Assembly: GCF_000980875.1 (NCBI RefSeq)
Contig: NZ_LAYO01000092.1
Location: 1 to 63,037, forward strand
Direction of reading: 5' to 3'
DNA length: 63,037 bases
Source of the DNA: Leucobacter sp. Ag1
GTDB taxonomy: Bacteria > Actinomycetota > Actinomycetes > Actinomycetales > Microbacteriaceae
A model generated the notes under the pieces. That model saw only the letters and a program-made list of their open reading frames with translations. It made no database searches and had not been told where the DNA came from. Below, one piece after another: positions 54,453 through 62,776 of this stretch (position 1 is its first letter; the number at the start of each line of letters is the position of its first letter). The position numbers and the translations under genes are program-made.

Positions 54453-55598
54453 GTGACCGAGGACCTCCGCACCGAAGCCGAACCGCTCGTGATCGTCCGG
54501 CAGGACGGCGCCCTGCTGCGCATCACCCTGAATCGGCCGCGGGCGATCAATGCGCTGACCCGGCGGATGGCCGAACTGGTGCGCGACGCGATCCGAGGTA
54601 CGGCCGAGACGCCCGGTGTCACCGCGATCTGGCTCGACGGCGCCGGCGACCGCGGGTTCTGCGGCGGCGGCGACGTGAAGGCGATGTCGAGCGACGGGCT
54701 CGCGGGTGCGCTCGCGTTCCTCGCGGCCGAGTACCGGGCGGATCTCGCGACCGCGCGGTCCGAACTGCCGGTGATCGGCGTCATGGACGGGATCACGATG
54801 GGCGGCGGGATCGGCCTGACGGGGCACAGCGCGCTGCGGATCGTGACCGAGCGCAGCCGACTGGCGATGCCCGAGACGCGGATCGGGATCGTGCCGGACG
54901 TGGGCGGGCACCTCCTGCTTTCGCGGGCACCGGGTCGACTCGGCGAGATGCTCGCGATCTCGTCGGGATCGATGGGCGCGGGGGACGCGCTGATGCTGGG
55001 CTTCGCCGACCACTTCGTGCCGAGCGATCGGCTGGCCGACCTCGCCGAGCGGATCGCCGCGGGCGAGGATCCCGAGGGAGCCGCCCGGGCGATCGCCGCC
55101 GAGAGCCTCGACGGTTCGACCGGAGCCGCCCCCGTCGTGGAGACCCCCGTGCTCGACGCCCGGGTCTGGTTCGACCCGATCGCCGATGCCGCGCTGGGCC
55201 GGGCCGATCGCGCGGGCGCCGACGGCGTGCTCGCGGATCCCGTGGGCGCCGCGGAGCGGTTGCTGCGCGGCCTCGAGACCTCGGAGCACCCGCGCGCCCG
55301 TGCGCTGGGAGCCGAGGTGCGCGAGCTCTGCCCGACCTCCGTCGCCGTGACGCTGGCCCAGCTCGCGCGCACCCGCCGCGACGGGCTCGGTCTCGCCGAG
55401 GTGCTGGCGGACGACTACCGCGTGCTCGGGCGACTGCTCGCGCGCCCCGACTTCGCCGAGGGCGTGCGGGCGCAGCTCATCGACAAGGACGGCGAACCGC
55501 GATGGGCGCCGGACTCGATCGAGGGGCTCGACCGCGCCGAGATCGCCCGGATCCTCGCTCCGCACGCGGAGGGCGAGGACCCGCTCGACCTCGACTAG
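54453..55598 (+). CDS. Enoyl-CoA hydratase/isomerase family, 3-hydroxyisobutyryl-CoA hydrolase type
   Basis: 381 residues from GTG 54453 (AAGGGA upstream). FCGGGDVKAMS is the oxyanion hole, DGITMGGGIGL and MPETRIGIVPDVGG hold the catalytic acid residues. The length, the NRPRAINALTRRM opening and the long C-terminal helical part are those of HIBYL-CoA hydrolase (HIBCH) rather than of about 260-residue hydratases. It would hydrolyse 3-hydroxyisobutyryl-CoA in valine catabolism, a route that also yields propionyl-CoA. Its TAG stop shares CTAG with the IclR stop. Confidence 0.85.
   Translation: MTEDLRTEAEPLVIVRQDGALLRITLNRPRAINALTRRMAELVRDAIRGTAETPGVTAIWLDGAGDRGFCGGGDVKAMSSDGLAGALAFLAAEYRADLATARSELPVIGVMDGITMGGGIGLTGHSALRIVTERSRLAMPETRIGIVPDVGGHLLLSRAPGRLGEMLAISSGSMGAGDALMLGFADHFVPSDRLADLAERIAAGEDPEGAARAIAAESLDGSTGAAPVVETPVLDARVWFDPIADAALGRADRAGADGVLADPVGAAERLLRGLETSEHPRARALGAEVRELCPTSVAVTLAQLARTRRDGLGLAEVLADDYRVLGRLLARPDFAEGVRAQLIDKDGEPRWAPDSIEGLDRAEIARILAPHAEGEDPLDLD
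55595..55598. other. CTAG used as stop codon on both strands
   Basis: Shared stop of the convergent HIBYL-CoA hydrolase-like gene and the IclR gene. Confidence 0.85.
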
Positions 55599-56305
55599 CG
55601 CAGCGCCGCAGTGAGATCGATCGAGGCGTTCGCGACCAGCGGGCCGAGCTCAGCGACGTGTTCGGAACCCATGCGGAAGCTGGGCCCGACGATGCTGATC
55701 GAGGCGACGATGTCGCCCGCGGGGTCGAACACCGGAGCCGCGACGACCGTGGCATCGGGGGCGGACAGCGCTTCGAGCACGAGGAACCCGGAGCTCGGCG
55801 TCCGCCCGTCGAACACCGCCCCGACCGCCGAACCGTCCATCGGCGCGGTCCGTCCGGCCCAGCCGGAGAAACCGACGTGCCGGATGGGCTGGTCGCTCTG
55901 CACTTCGCGCAGGTAGATGCAGGTGCGTCCGGGGCCGCGGACCGCGAGATAGCTGGACTCTCCGCTGAGCTCGGTGAGTCGCTGCAGGACGTCGGCAGAT
56001 CGCTCGAAAAGATGCTCGGCGGAGCTCGGCTCGGCGTCGAAGCGCGAGCGGGCGAATCGGTGCCCCGCCACGTAGCCGCCGTCGTCGGTCCGCGCGATGT
56101 ACCCCCAGTGCTCGAGCGCGCGGAGCGACCGGAGCGTCGTGCTGGTCGGCAGGCCGCTCGAGCGGGCGAGATCGCTCAGCGGTTGAGGGCCAGAGTCGAC
56201 GATGAGCGTGAGGAGTTCCAGCGCCCGATGCACCGCGCGGGGTCCGGCTCCGGAGTCGATCCCGTCGGCCCCTTCGGTGGAGGTCTCGGGGGTGCTCGGG
56301 GTCAT
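55595..56305 (-). CDS. IclR-family transcriptional regulator
   Basis: 236 residues. Winged helix (about residues 20-80: AVHRALELLTLIVDSGPQPL, SDLARSSGLPTSTTLRSLRA) and IclR effector domain with SYLAVRGPGRTCIYLREVQS. Start ATG 56305 overlaps the lyase stop by one base, so it is co-expressed with the lyase; divergent from the OpuC-type operon and likely its regulator through the 57764-57794 inverted repeat. Confidence 0.86.
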   Translation of the reverse strand: MTPSTPETSTEGADGIDSGAGPRAVHRALELLTLIVDSGPQPLSDLARSSGLPTSTTLRSLRALEHWGYIARTDDGGYVAGHRFARSRFDAEPSSAEHLFERSADVLQRLTELSGESSYLAVRGPGRTCIYLREVQSDQPIRHVGFSGWAGRTAPMDGSAVGAVFDGRTPSSGFLVLEALSAPDATVVAAPVFDPAGDIVASISIVGPSFRMGSEHVAELGPLVANASIDLTAALR

Positions 56306-57705
56306 CAGGACTCCTTCGTGCTCTGCGGCGGCTGCTCGAACCGAATCCTATCGAGAGCGTCCACGGCGTCGAGCAGTTCGACGCTCAGGTCCCGATCCTC
56401 GAGCCCTCCGCGTGCCGACGGAAGCCCGACGACGCCGTCGAACGCGCCGGGGAGCCTGCGGAGCGCGATCGCGAAGCAGGCGAGCATGGTCCGATAGCTG
56501 CGGACGGCGCGATCCAGCCGACGCACCGCCTGCGGGGTGAACGGGGCGTGCTCCTCGGCGCCCAGCGAAAGATGGATACCGTGCCCGCCGTGCGCGCTCG
56601 CGAGATCCCGGATCTGCGCGAGGGCATCGGCTGCCGCGTACTCGAGCATCATCGCCCCCGTCGAATCGGCGCTGCCGTCGCCGAGGAACTCGGCCGCTCC
56701 CGTGTACCTGGGATCCATGAGGAGCCCGAGGCGGGCGAGCAGCAGACTCGCGTCCTGGGCGAGCGCCCGGATCATGGTGCCGATGGCCAGCTCGATCTCG
56801 ACGGTATAGAAATTGCCGGTGTGCGCGATCCGCTGCTCTTCGATGAAGACCCTCGGGTTCTCGTGCGCTCCGTTCACGTCCTGCAGGACCGCGTCGCGGC
56901 AGCGTTCCCAGACGAGACGCAGTGCGCCGAGCGATTGCGGGAGCAACCGCATGGAGAACGGATCCTGCACGCGCGTACCGGAACCGGATGCGGGCGGTGC
57001 GAGGCGTGACGCGGCTTGCCGAACCGGGGACTGGCGATGTGCGAACGCCTCGGCGACGAAGTGCTCGACCGTGGTCCCGAGCGCGCGGGCGGTCGCCGCC
57101 CCCAACACCGTCGCGGCGTCGAGGGCGCGATCGAGGTCGTCGAGGGTGAGCGCTGCATCGGCGAGGGTGAGTGCGCTGCTGCTCATGAACGGAAGGCCGT
57201 CGGAAGGCGCGAAACCGCCGTACGCCCCGTCGCCGGTGAGCTGCAGCGCGGTCGAAGCGAGGGCTCCGAGATCGCCCGTGCCCAGCGCCCCGCCGAAACG
57301 GACCCGGGGGAGTCGACCCGGTTCGCTCGCCCGGACCAGGGCTTCAGCCAGGGCCGGGCTCACACCGGAACCTCCCCGGGTGATCTGGTGGGCGCGGATG
57401 AGGAGCATCGCCCGGACTCTCGCAGCGTCGACCTCCTCCCCGAGCTGCAGTGCGTGACTGCGCCAGAGGCGGAGGCACGAATCGCGGGTGCGCTCGACCG
57501 GGACCGAGCGCCGGGCGCCCACCCCGGTGGAGAGCCCGTATACGGGACGTGCGGCGGCGAGGCGCAGCAGGGTCTCGTGCGCATCGGCGATGGTTCGGAC
57601 CCCGGCCGAGGAATACGCGATCCGGCCTCGGCCTCGTGCGAAGGTCCCGATGTCGTCGATGGTGATCGGGCGGTCGCCGAGGAGCAGTGGCTGCGCGTCG
57701 TTCAT
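56305..57705 (-). CDS. Aromatic amino acid lyase homologue lacking the MIO Ser
   Basis: 466 residues, HAL/PAL fold. VYGLSTGVGA (residues 55-64) is the Tyr-loop 'YGVNTGFG' of HutH; FGGALGTGDLGALA (138-151) is the MIO segment, but Ala-Ser-Gly is Gly142-Thr143-Gly144, so the cofactor that needs Ser is not expected. Two further HAL residues look changed: Asn in LLNGT to Ser (FMSSS) and Tyr in PYSLR to Phe (PFSMR), while HTGNFYT and VQDPFSMR persist. This fits a MIO-independent lyase such as ergothionase, which expels trimethylamine from a histidine betaine. Divergent from a quaternary-amine ABC importer. Confidence 0.75.
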   Translation of the reverse strand: MNDAQPLLLGDRPITIDDIGTFARGRGRIAYSSAGVRTIADAHETLLRLAAARPVYGLSTGVGARRSVPVERTRDSCLRLWRSHALQLGEEVDAARVRAMLLIRAHQITRGGSGVSPALAEALVRASEPGRLPRVRFGGALGTGDLGALASTALQLTGDGAYGGFAPSDGLPFMSSSALTLADAALTLDDLDRALDAATVLGAATARALGTTVEHFVAEAFAHRQSPVRQAASRLAPPASGSGTRVQDPFSMRLLPQSLGALRLVWERCRDAVLQDVNGAHENPRVFIEEQRIAHTGNFYTVEIELAIGTMIRALAQDASLLLARLGLLMDPRYTGAAEFLGDGSADSTGAMMLEYAAADALAQIRDLASAHGGHGIHLSLGAEEHAPFTPQAVRRLDRAVRSYRTMLACFAIALRRLPGAFDGVVGLPSARGGLEDRDLSVELLDAVDALDRIRFEQPPQSTKES

Positions 57706-57752
57706 GGGGCTCCCTCCAAGCGGCGCGCCTCTGCGCCGGGGCCGTGCGGGTC

Positions 57753-57811
57753 TTGACAGGTGCGATGTTCCTCGTGTTTCATTGCATGAACATCTTGAAT
57801 TTCATTCTATG
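57753..57811. promoter_or_regulatory. Divergent control region, lyase/OpuC operon
   Basis: GATGTTC (57764-57770) and GAACATC (57788-57794) form a perfect 7-bp inverted repeat with 17 nt between; inside lies the small palindrome TTCAT-TGC-ATGAA (57778-57790). TTGACA at 57753-57758 is a candidate -35, and TTCTAT (57806-57811) with TTGCAT (57783-57788) at 17 nt is another promoter candidate. IclR proteins often bind such GTTC/GAAC repeats. Confidence 0.5.
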
Positions 57812-57867
57812 GCAAAGGAGCGCGGGATGGAACGGCGAATCGAAGACGAACGCCAGGTGGCGACGCG

Positions 57868-58971
57868 ATGAGCAACATGATCGAATTCCGGGACGTCGAG
57901 AAGCGCTACCCCGACGGCACCGTCGCGGTCCGCTCGCTCTCGCTCGACGTCACCGAAGGGCAGACCACCGTGTTCGTCGGCCCGAGCGGCTGCGGCAAGA
58001 CGACCAGCCTGCGCATGATCAACCGCATGATCGAACCGACCGCGGGCCGCATCAGCATCGGCGGAATCGACGCGGCCACGCTCGCGAAGGCCGAGCTCCG
58101 GCGCGGCATCGGCTACGTGATCCAGAACGCCGGCCTGTTCCCGCACCGCACGGTCGTGCAGAACATCGCGACCGTGCCCCGGCTGAACGGTGTTCCCGCG
58201 GCGAAGGCGCGCGACCGCGCGATGCAGCTGCTCGAACTCGTCGGCCTCCCTGCGGAGTTCGCGGGCCGGTACCCCTCGCAGCTCTCGGGCGGCCAGCAGC
58301 AGCGCGTCGGCGTCGCCCGGGCGCTCGCCGCAGAGCCCCGGGTGATCCTCATGGACGAGCCCTTCTCCGCGCTCGACCCCGTCGTCCGCGCCGAACTGCA
58401 GGAGGAGTTCTCGCGGCTCGGGCCGGAGCTCGGCACCACGATCGTGTTCGTGACCCACGACATCGACGAGGCGATCCGTCTCGGCGACCGCATCGCGGTG
58501 TTCGAACCGGGCGGCGTGCTCGCCCAGTACGCCGCACCGGAAGAACTGCTGGAGGCGCCGACGAGCGAGTTCGTGGCCCAGTTCGTCGGACGCGATCGAG
58601 GATACCGGGCGCTCTCCTTCGAGACGTTCGACGCGGACGCCTTCGACGCGCTGGGCTCCCTGGATCTCGTCGCGGTCGGCGACCGGGATCCGGGCCTCGC
58701 CGGCAGGTGGAGCGGACTCGTCGATGCCGCCGGCGCCTTCCTCGGCTGGATCGACGACGGTCGCGGCGACGCGGCTTCGATCCGCTCCCGTGCGGGTGCC
58801 GTCCGGCCGGGCGACAGCATGCGCAGCGCGATGGACGCGGTGCTGACGAGCCCGACCGGGCGCGCGGCGGTCCTGGGCGATGGCGACCGGGTGCTGGGGA
58901 CGATCGGACTGGCCGAGCTCGCCGAGGCCGGCGTCGGCGGGCAGCGCGGCGGAGCCGGAGCGCGACCGTGA
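57868..58971 (+). CDS. Quaternary-amine (OpuC/OpuB-type) ABC ATPase
   Basis: 367 residues. Walker A GPSGCGKTT, signature LSGGQQQRVGVARALAA, Walker B VILMDEPFSALDP, as in glycine betaine/carnitine/choline transporters (OpuCA). After the ATPase (about residue 240) follows one CBS-like domain (about 290-360; the usual OpuCA has two), which in the family senses ionic strength. First gene of a four-gene operon with 4-nt overlaps. Confidence 0.9.
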   Translation: MSNMIEFRDVEKRYPDGTVAVRSLSLDVTEGQTTVFVGPSGCGKTTSLRMINRMIEPTAGRISIGGIDAATLAKAELRRGIGYVIQNAGLFPHRTVVQNIATVPRLNGVPAAKARDRAMQLLELVGLPAEFAGRYPSQLSGGQQQRVGVARALAAEPRVILMDEPFSALDPVVRAELQEEFSRLGPELGTTIVFVTHDIDEAIRLGDRIAVFEPGGVLAQYAAPEELLEAPTSEFVAQFVGRDRGYRALSFETFDADAFDALGSLDLVAVGDRDPGLAGRWSGLVDAAGAFLGWIDDGRGDAASIRSRAGAVRPGDSMRSAMDAVLTSPTGRAAVLGDGDRVLGTIGLAELAEAGVGGQRGGAGARP

Positions 58972-59615
58972 TCGACTGGCTCCTCGACAACGGCACGAGG
59001 GTGCTCGGCCTCGCCGGGCTCCACGTGGTGCTCGCGCTCGCATCCACGCTGCTCGGCCTGCTCGTCGCCCTGCTCGCGGGCATGCTCGTGGCTCGGGCGC
59101 CGAGGGTCTCCGGACCGGCGCTCGCCATCAGCGGGATCCTCTTCACGATCCCGTCGCTGACGCTCTTCATCTTCATCCCGATCCTCTTCGGCACCAGGAT
59201 CCTCGATCCGGTGAACATCGTGATCGCGCTCTCGGTCTATGCGTTCGCACTGATCTTCGGCGGTGTGGTCGAGGCGTTGCGGGCAGTGCCGATCGAGACT
59301 CGGCAGGCCGCCGAAGCGATGGGGATCGGCCGGTTCCGCATGCTGTTCACGGTCGAGCTCCCGCTCGCGATCCCCGTGATCGGTGCGACGCTCCGCGTCG
59401 CCGCTGTATCGAACGTCAGCCTGGTCTCGGTCGGAGCGCTGATCGGGGTCGGCGGACTCGGCGATCTCTTCACCGAGGGATTCCAGCGCAACTACCTCGT
59501 GCCGATCGTCTGGGGGATCCTGTTGAGCGTGCTGCTCGCACTCGTCGTCGATCTCTGCATCGTGTGGGGCGAACGCGCCGCCACGCCCTGGATCCGAGCG
59601 GGGGAACGACGATGA
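58968..59615 (+). CDS. Quaternary-amine ABC permease (OpuCB-like)
   Basis: 215 residues from GTG 58968, overlapping the ATPase stop (GTGA). Five to six spans; the EAA-like loop is VEALRAVPIETRQAAEAMGI and GIGRFRMLFTVELPLAIPVI. Partner of the next permease. Confidence 0.9.
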   Translation: MIDWLLDNGTRVLGLAGLHVVLALASTLLGLLVALLAGMLVARAPRVSGPALAISGILFTIPSLTLFIFIPILFGTRILDPVNIVIALSVYAFALIFGGVVEALRAVPIETRQAAEAMGIGRFRMLFTVELPLAIPVIGATLRVAAVSNVSLVSVGALIGVGGLGDLFTEGFQRNYLVPIVWGILLSVLLALVVDLCIVWGERAATPWIRAGERR

Positions 59616-60358
59616 TCTTCCAGCAGATCCTGGCCTTCTTCTCGGACCCGGCCAACTGGTCGGGGCCCGACGGGATCCCGGTGCGCGTCGGCGAGCACCT
59701 GCTCTACACCCTCGTCGTCATCGCGATCGCGGCGGTCATCGCGCTGCCGGCCGGCGCGATCATCGGGCACACCCGCAAGGGATCCTGGATCGTCATCAAC
59801 ATCGCGAACGCATCGCGCGCGCTCCCGACGCTGGGTCTCCTGACCCTGATGGTGCTGCTGCTCGGGCTCGGCTTCACGCCCGCCGCGATCGTGCTCGTCA
59901 TCCTCGCGATCCCGTCGATCCTCACCGCGGCCTACGCCGGTGTGAAGGGCGTCGACCCCGGTGTCGTGGACGCGGCGCGTGGGATCGGGATGCCCGAGTG
60001 GCGGATCCTCCTGACCGTCGAGCTGCCGATCGCCGCGAAGGTGATCCTCGGCGGGTTCCGTTCGGCCGTGCTGCAGGTCATCGCGACCGCCACGGTCGCG
60101 GCGTACATCGCGCTCGGCGGGCTCGGGCGGTTCCTGCTCGACGGCCTGGCGCTGCGCGACTACGGCCAGATGGCCGCCGGTGCGATCCTCGTGGCGCTGC
60201 TCGCGCTCGTCGCGGACGGGATCTTCGCCGTCGCCGGTCGGTTCGTCGGACGGCATCAGCGGCGCGCGGTACCGCGGCGGTCGGTGCGGCAGGCGGCCGC
60301 GGCGGACGTGACGACGACCCGGGTGATCCGGGTCGGCGTCACGGAGGAGGACTCGTGA
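59612..60358 (+). CDS. Quaternary-amine ABC permease (OpuCD-like)
   Basis: 248 residues, ATG 59612 overlapping the previous stop (ATGA). GEHLLYTLVVIAIAAVIALP opens the first span; the EAA loop is VKGVDPGVVDAARGIGMPEW. Basic C-terminal tail (HQRRAVPRRSVRQ). Confidence 0.9.
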   Translation: MIFQQILAFFSDPANWSGPDGIPVRVGEHLLYTLVVIAIAAVIALPAGAIIGHTRKGSWIVINIANASRALPTLGLLTLMVLLLGLGFTPAAIVLVILAIPSILTAAYAGVKGVDPGVVDAARGIGMPEWRILLTVELPIAAKVILGGFRSAVLQVIATATVAAYIALGGLGRFLLDGLALRDYGQMAAGAILVALLALVADGIFAVAGRFVGRHQRRAVPRRSVRQAAAADVTTTRVIRVGVTEEDS

Positions 60359-60417
60359 AGCGGTGCTTGCGCGAACGGACCGAACGACCGCCTCTGGCGG
60401 CGAAGAAAGGGAAAGCG

Positions 60418-61326
60418 ATGAAGAAACGACACCTCATCCTCGCGGCGGGAGCAGCGGCGCTCCTCGCCCTCAGCGGGTGCGCGAGCGGGGACTCGCTCGG
60501 CGGCTCCGGGAGTTCCGGCGGTTCGACCGACTCGAACTCCATCACCGTGGGCTCGGCGAACTTCTCGGAGAACGTGCTGCTGGCGAACATCTATGCCGAG
60601 GCGCTCTCGGACGCGGGGTTCTCGGCCACGGTGAAGCCGAACATCGGCAGCCGCGAGGTCGTGATCCCGGCGCTCAAGGACGGCTCGATCGACCTCGTAC
60701 CCGAGTACAGCGGAGCCCTGCTCTCGTATCTGGACCCGAAGTCGCAGGTGTTCTCGTCGGAAGACGTCACTGCGGCGCTGCAGCAGGCGCTGCCGAAGGA
60801 TCTGGCGATGCTCACCGCGTCCCCGGCCGAGGACAAGGACACCCTCGTCGTGACGAAGGAGACCGCGAAGAAGCACGGCCTCTCCGCGATCGGTGATCTG
60901 AAGTCGATCGCGAGCGGCATGGTGCTCGGCGGGCCGCCCGAGAACAAGGATCGCCGTGCCGGGGTGACCGGTTTGAAGGAGCTCTACGGGCTCGACTTCA
61001 AGGAGTTCAAAGCGGTGGATCTCGGCGGGCCGCTGACCATCGCGGGTCTCAAGAACGGCGACCTCGACGTGGCGTTCATGTTCACCACGCAATCGGCGAT
61101 CTCGGAGAACGGCTTCGTCGCTCTCGAGGATCCCGAACACATGGCGCTCGCCGAGAACATCGTGCCGGTGCTGCGTTCGGACCGCGAGGACCCCAAGCTC
61201 GTGAAGGCGCTCGACACGATCTCGGCGGCACTCACCACCGAGAAGCTGATCGAGATGAACGCCAAGATCGAGATCGAGAAGCAGGACCCGCAGAAGGTCG
61301 CGAGGGCATTCGTCGATTCCCTCTAG
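60418..61326 (+). CDS. Quaternary-amine ABC binding lipoprotein (OpuCC-like)
   Basis: 302 residues from ATG 60418 (AAAGGG). Signal peptide with lipobox ALSGC, Cys 21, so membrane-anchored. The mature part is the OpuAC/ProX-like fold (ITVGSANFSENVLLANIYAE, VPEYSGALLSYLD). In this class a box of aromatic residues holds the trimethylammonium group; I could not assign it by eye. The gene ends the operon. Candidate ligands are glycine betaine, choline, carnitine, or, given the neighbouring lyase, a histidine betaine. Confidence 0.88.
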   Translation: MKKRHLILAAGAAALLALSGCASGDSLGGSGSSGGSTDSNSITVGSANFSENVLLANIYAEALSDAGFSATVKPNIGSREVVIPALKDGSIDLVPEYSGALLSYLDPKSQVFSSEDVTAALQQALPKDLAMLTASPAEDKDTLVVTKETAKKHGLSAIGDLKSIASGMVLGGPPENKDRRAGVTGLKELYGLDFKEFKAVDLGGPLTIAGLKNGDLDVAFMFTTQSAISENGFVALEDPEHMALAENIVPVLRSDREDPKLVKALDTISAALTTEKLIEMNAKIEIEKQDPQKVARAFVDSL

Positions 61327-61331
61327 TCGGA

Positions 61332-61368
61332 TTCCGGGGCCGCGCCGATGAACGGCACGGCCCCGGAA
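61332..61368 (+). terminator. Terminator after the OpuC-type operon
   Basis: TTCCGGGGCCG (61332-61342) pairs perfectly with 61358-61368, with an inner GCCG/CGGC stem in the loop. Confidence 0.7.
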
Positions 61369-61377
61369 CCCGGCTGC

Positions 61378-61731
61378 CTAGTGCGGGTCGCCGATGCAGA
61401 ACTCGTTGCCGTCGATGTCGGCGAAGGTGTCCCACTGGAACCCGGCCTCGCCGCGGGTGCCGAGGTGCTCGGCGCCCCCCGAGACGTAGGCCGTGATGAC
61501 CTCGTCGCGGCTCGCGGTGCCCCGGTCGAAGTCGAGGTGCAGGCGGTTCTTGCCCGGCGTCGGATCTTCGACCAGCTGGAAGCCGAGCGCCACGGGGACC
61601 TCGGGGGCCCGCACGACGCAGAAGTAGCCCTCGTGGTCCTGCACGATCTCGCCGCCGAGGCGTTCGGCCCACCACGCGGCCAGTTCGCGGGGCCTGCCGG
61701 TGTCGATGGTCACCATGCCGAGAGAGGTCAT
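61378..61731 (-). CDS. VOC-family (glyoxalase/bleomycin-resistance) protein
   Basis: 117 residues. VTIDTGRPRELAAWWAERLG opens the first beta-alpha-beta-beta-beta module and NRLHLDFDRG and FADIDGNEFCIGDPH close it; the terminal ADIDGNEFC is the usual end. Single module of a dimeric metal-site fold. Substrate unknown. Confidence 0.82.
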   Translation of the reverse strand: MTSLGMVTIDTGRPRELAAWWAERLGGEIVQDHEGYFCVVRAPEVPVALGFQLVEDPTPGKNRLHLDFDRGTASRDEVITAYVSGGAEHLGTRGEAGFQWDTFADIDGNEFCIGDPH

Positions 61732-61827
61732 CTTCGTACTCCGTTCGTCGGGGATGCGATGGGGCTCACGCTAGCGGGTGCCGCCGACATCCGGGTCGCC
61801 GCCGCGGCATTCGCGCGCTGACGCCGG

Positions 61828-61833
61828 TAGGCT
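61828..61833 (+). promoter_or_regulatory. -10 element, leaderless DNA methyltransferase gene
   Basis: TAGGCT, 7 nt, ATG 61841: the same arrangement as at bcp and DUF3097. Confidence 0.5.
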
Positions 61834-61840
61834 GATCCGG

Positions 61841-62776
61841 ATGGAGATCGGGAACAGCATGCGCCAGGTGATCGACTGGACCCCTGCGAGTCCCGATCTC
61901 GTGCTCGCGGGCGACAATCTGCCGCTGATGCGGGCGCTGCCCCGCGAGTCCTTCACCGTGGCCTACTGCGACCCGCCCTTCAACACCGGGCGCGCGCGCC
62001 AGTACGAGCGGGTGCGCGGCACGCGCATCGAGCCGAAGGCCGACCCCGACGCCGCGGGTGCGAACGCGGGCGAGAGCCCCGAAGCGGAGGAGGGCGGTCG
62101 CCTGGGCTTCCGCGGGCTCTCCTACGAAGTGGTCCGGGAGCGCACGCTGCGCTTCGACGACCGCTTCGTCGAGTACTGGGAGTTCCTCGAACCCCGCCTC
62201 GCCGAGACCTGGCGCCTGCTCGCGCCCGACGGCACGCTCTACCTCCACCTCGACTATCGCGAGGCGCACTACGCGAAGGTGCTGCTCGACGGGCTGTTCG
62301 GGCGCGACTGCTTCATCAACGAGATCATCTGGGCCTACGACTTCGGCGCTCGCACCAAGCGGCGCTGGCCGACGAAGCACGACACGATCCTCATGTACGT
62401 GAAGGATCCGGACCGCTACTACTTCGACGCCGAGGCCGTCGACCGAGAGCCCTATATGGCTCCCGGCCTCGTGACCGCCGAGAAGGCCGCGAAGGGCAAG
62501 CTGCCCACCGACACCTGGTGGCACACGATCGTCTCGCCCACGGGCAAGGAGCGCGTCGGCTATCCGACGCAGAAGCCCGTCGGCGTGGTGCGCCGCATGA
62601 TCCAGGCCTCGAGCCGCCCGGGTGACTGGATCATCGATCCGTTCGCGGGCAGCGGCACCGCCGGCGCCGCTGCGGCGGAGCTGAAGCGCAAGTTCGTGCT
62701 CATGGACGACAATCCGGAGTCGATCGCGGTCATGGCGCAGCGCCTCGCCTCCACCGGTGCGGTCGTCGGGCTCTAG
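61841..62776 (+). CDS. Orphan DNA adenine/cytosine N-methyltransferase, beta class
   Basis: 311 residues from ATG 61841. The catalytic motif DPPFNTG (residues 44-50) precedes the SAM-binding motif DPFAGSGTAG (about 266-275), the beta-class order of amino-methyltransferases; the variable segment between them holds a target-recognition region (about 60-110 and 190-250). TQKPVGVVRRMIQASSRPGD is conserved in the group. No restriction endonuclease gene is adjacent, so it may be regulatory or an anti-restriction methylase. Convergent overlap with pdxT. Confidence 0.88.
   Translation: MEIGNSMRQVIDWTPASPDLVLAGDNLPLMRALPRESFTVAYCDPPFNTGRARQYERVRGTRIEPKADPDAAGANAGESPEAEEGGRLGFRGLSYEVVRERTLRFDDRFVEYWEFLEPRLAETWRLLAPDGTLYLHLDYREAHYAKVLLDGLFGRDCFINEIIWAYDFGARTKRRWPTKHDTILMYVKDPDRYYFDAEAVDREPYMAPGLVTAEKAAKGKLPTDTWWHTIVSPTGKERVGYPTQKPVGVVRRMIQASSRPGDWIIDPFAGSGTAGAAAAELKRKFVLMDDNPESIAVMAQRLASTGAVVGL
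62773..62776. other. CTAG used as stop codon on both strands
   Basis: Shared stop of the convergent DNA methyltransferase and pdxT genes. Confidence 0.85.

Noticed and set aside
56305..57705. Ordinary histidine ammonia-lyase of a hut operon.
   Set aside because: No hutU, hutI or hutG nearby and the MIO Ser is replaced by Thr along with other active-site changes.
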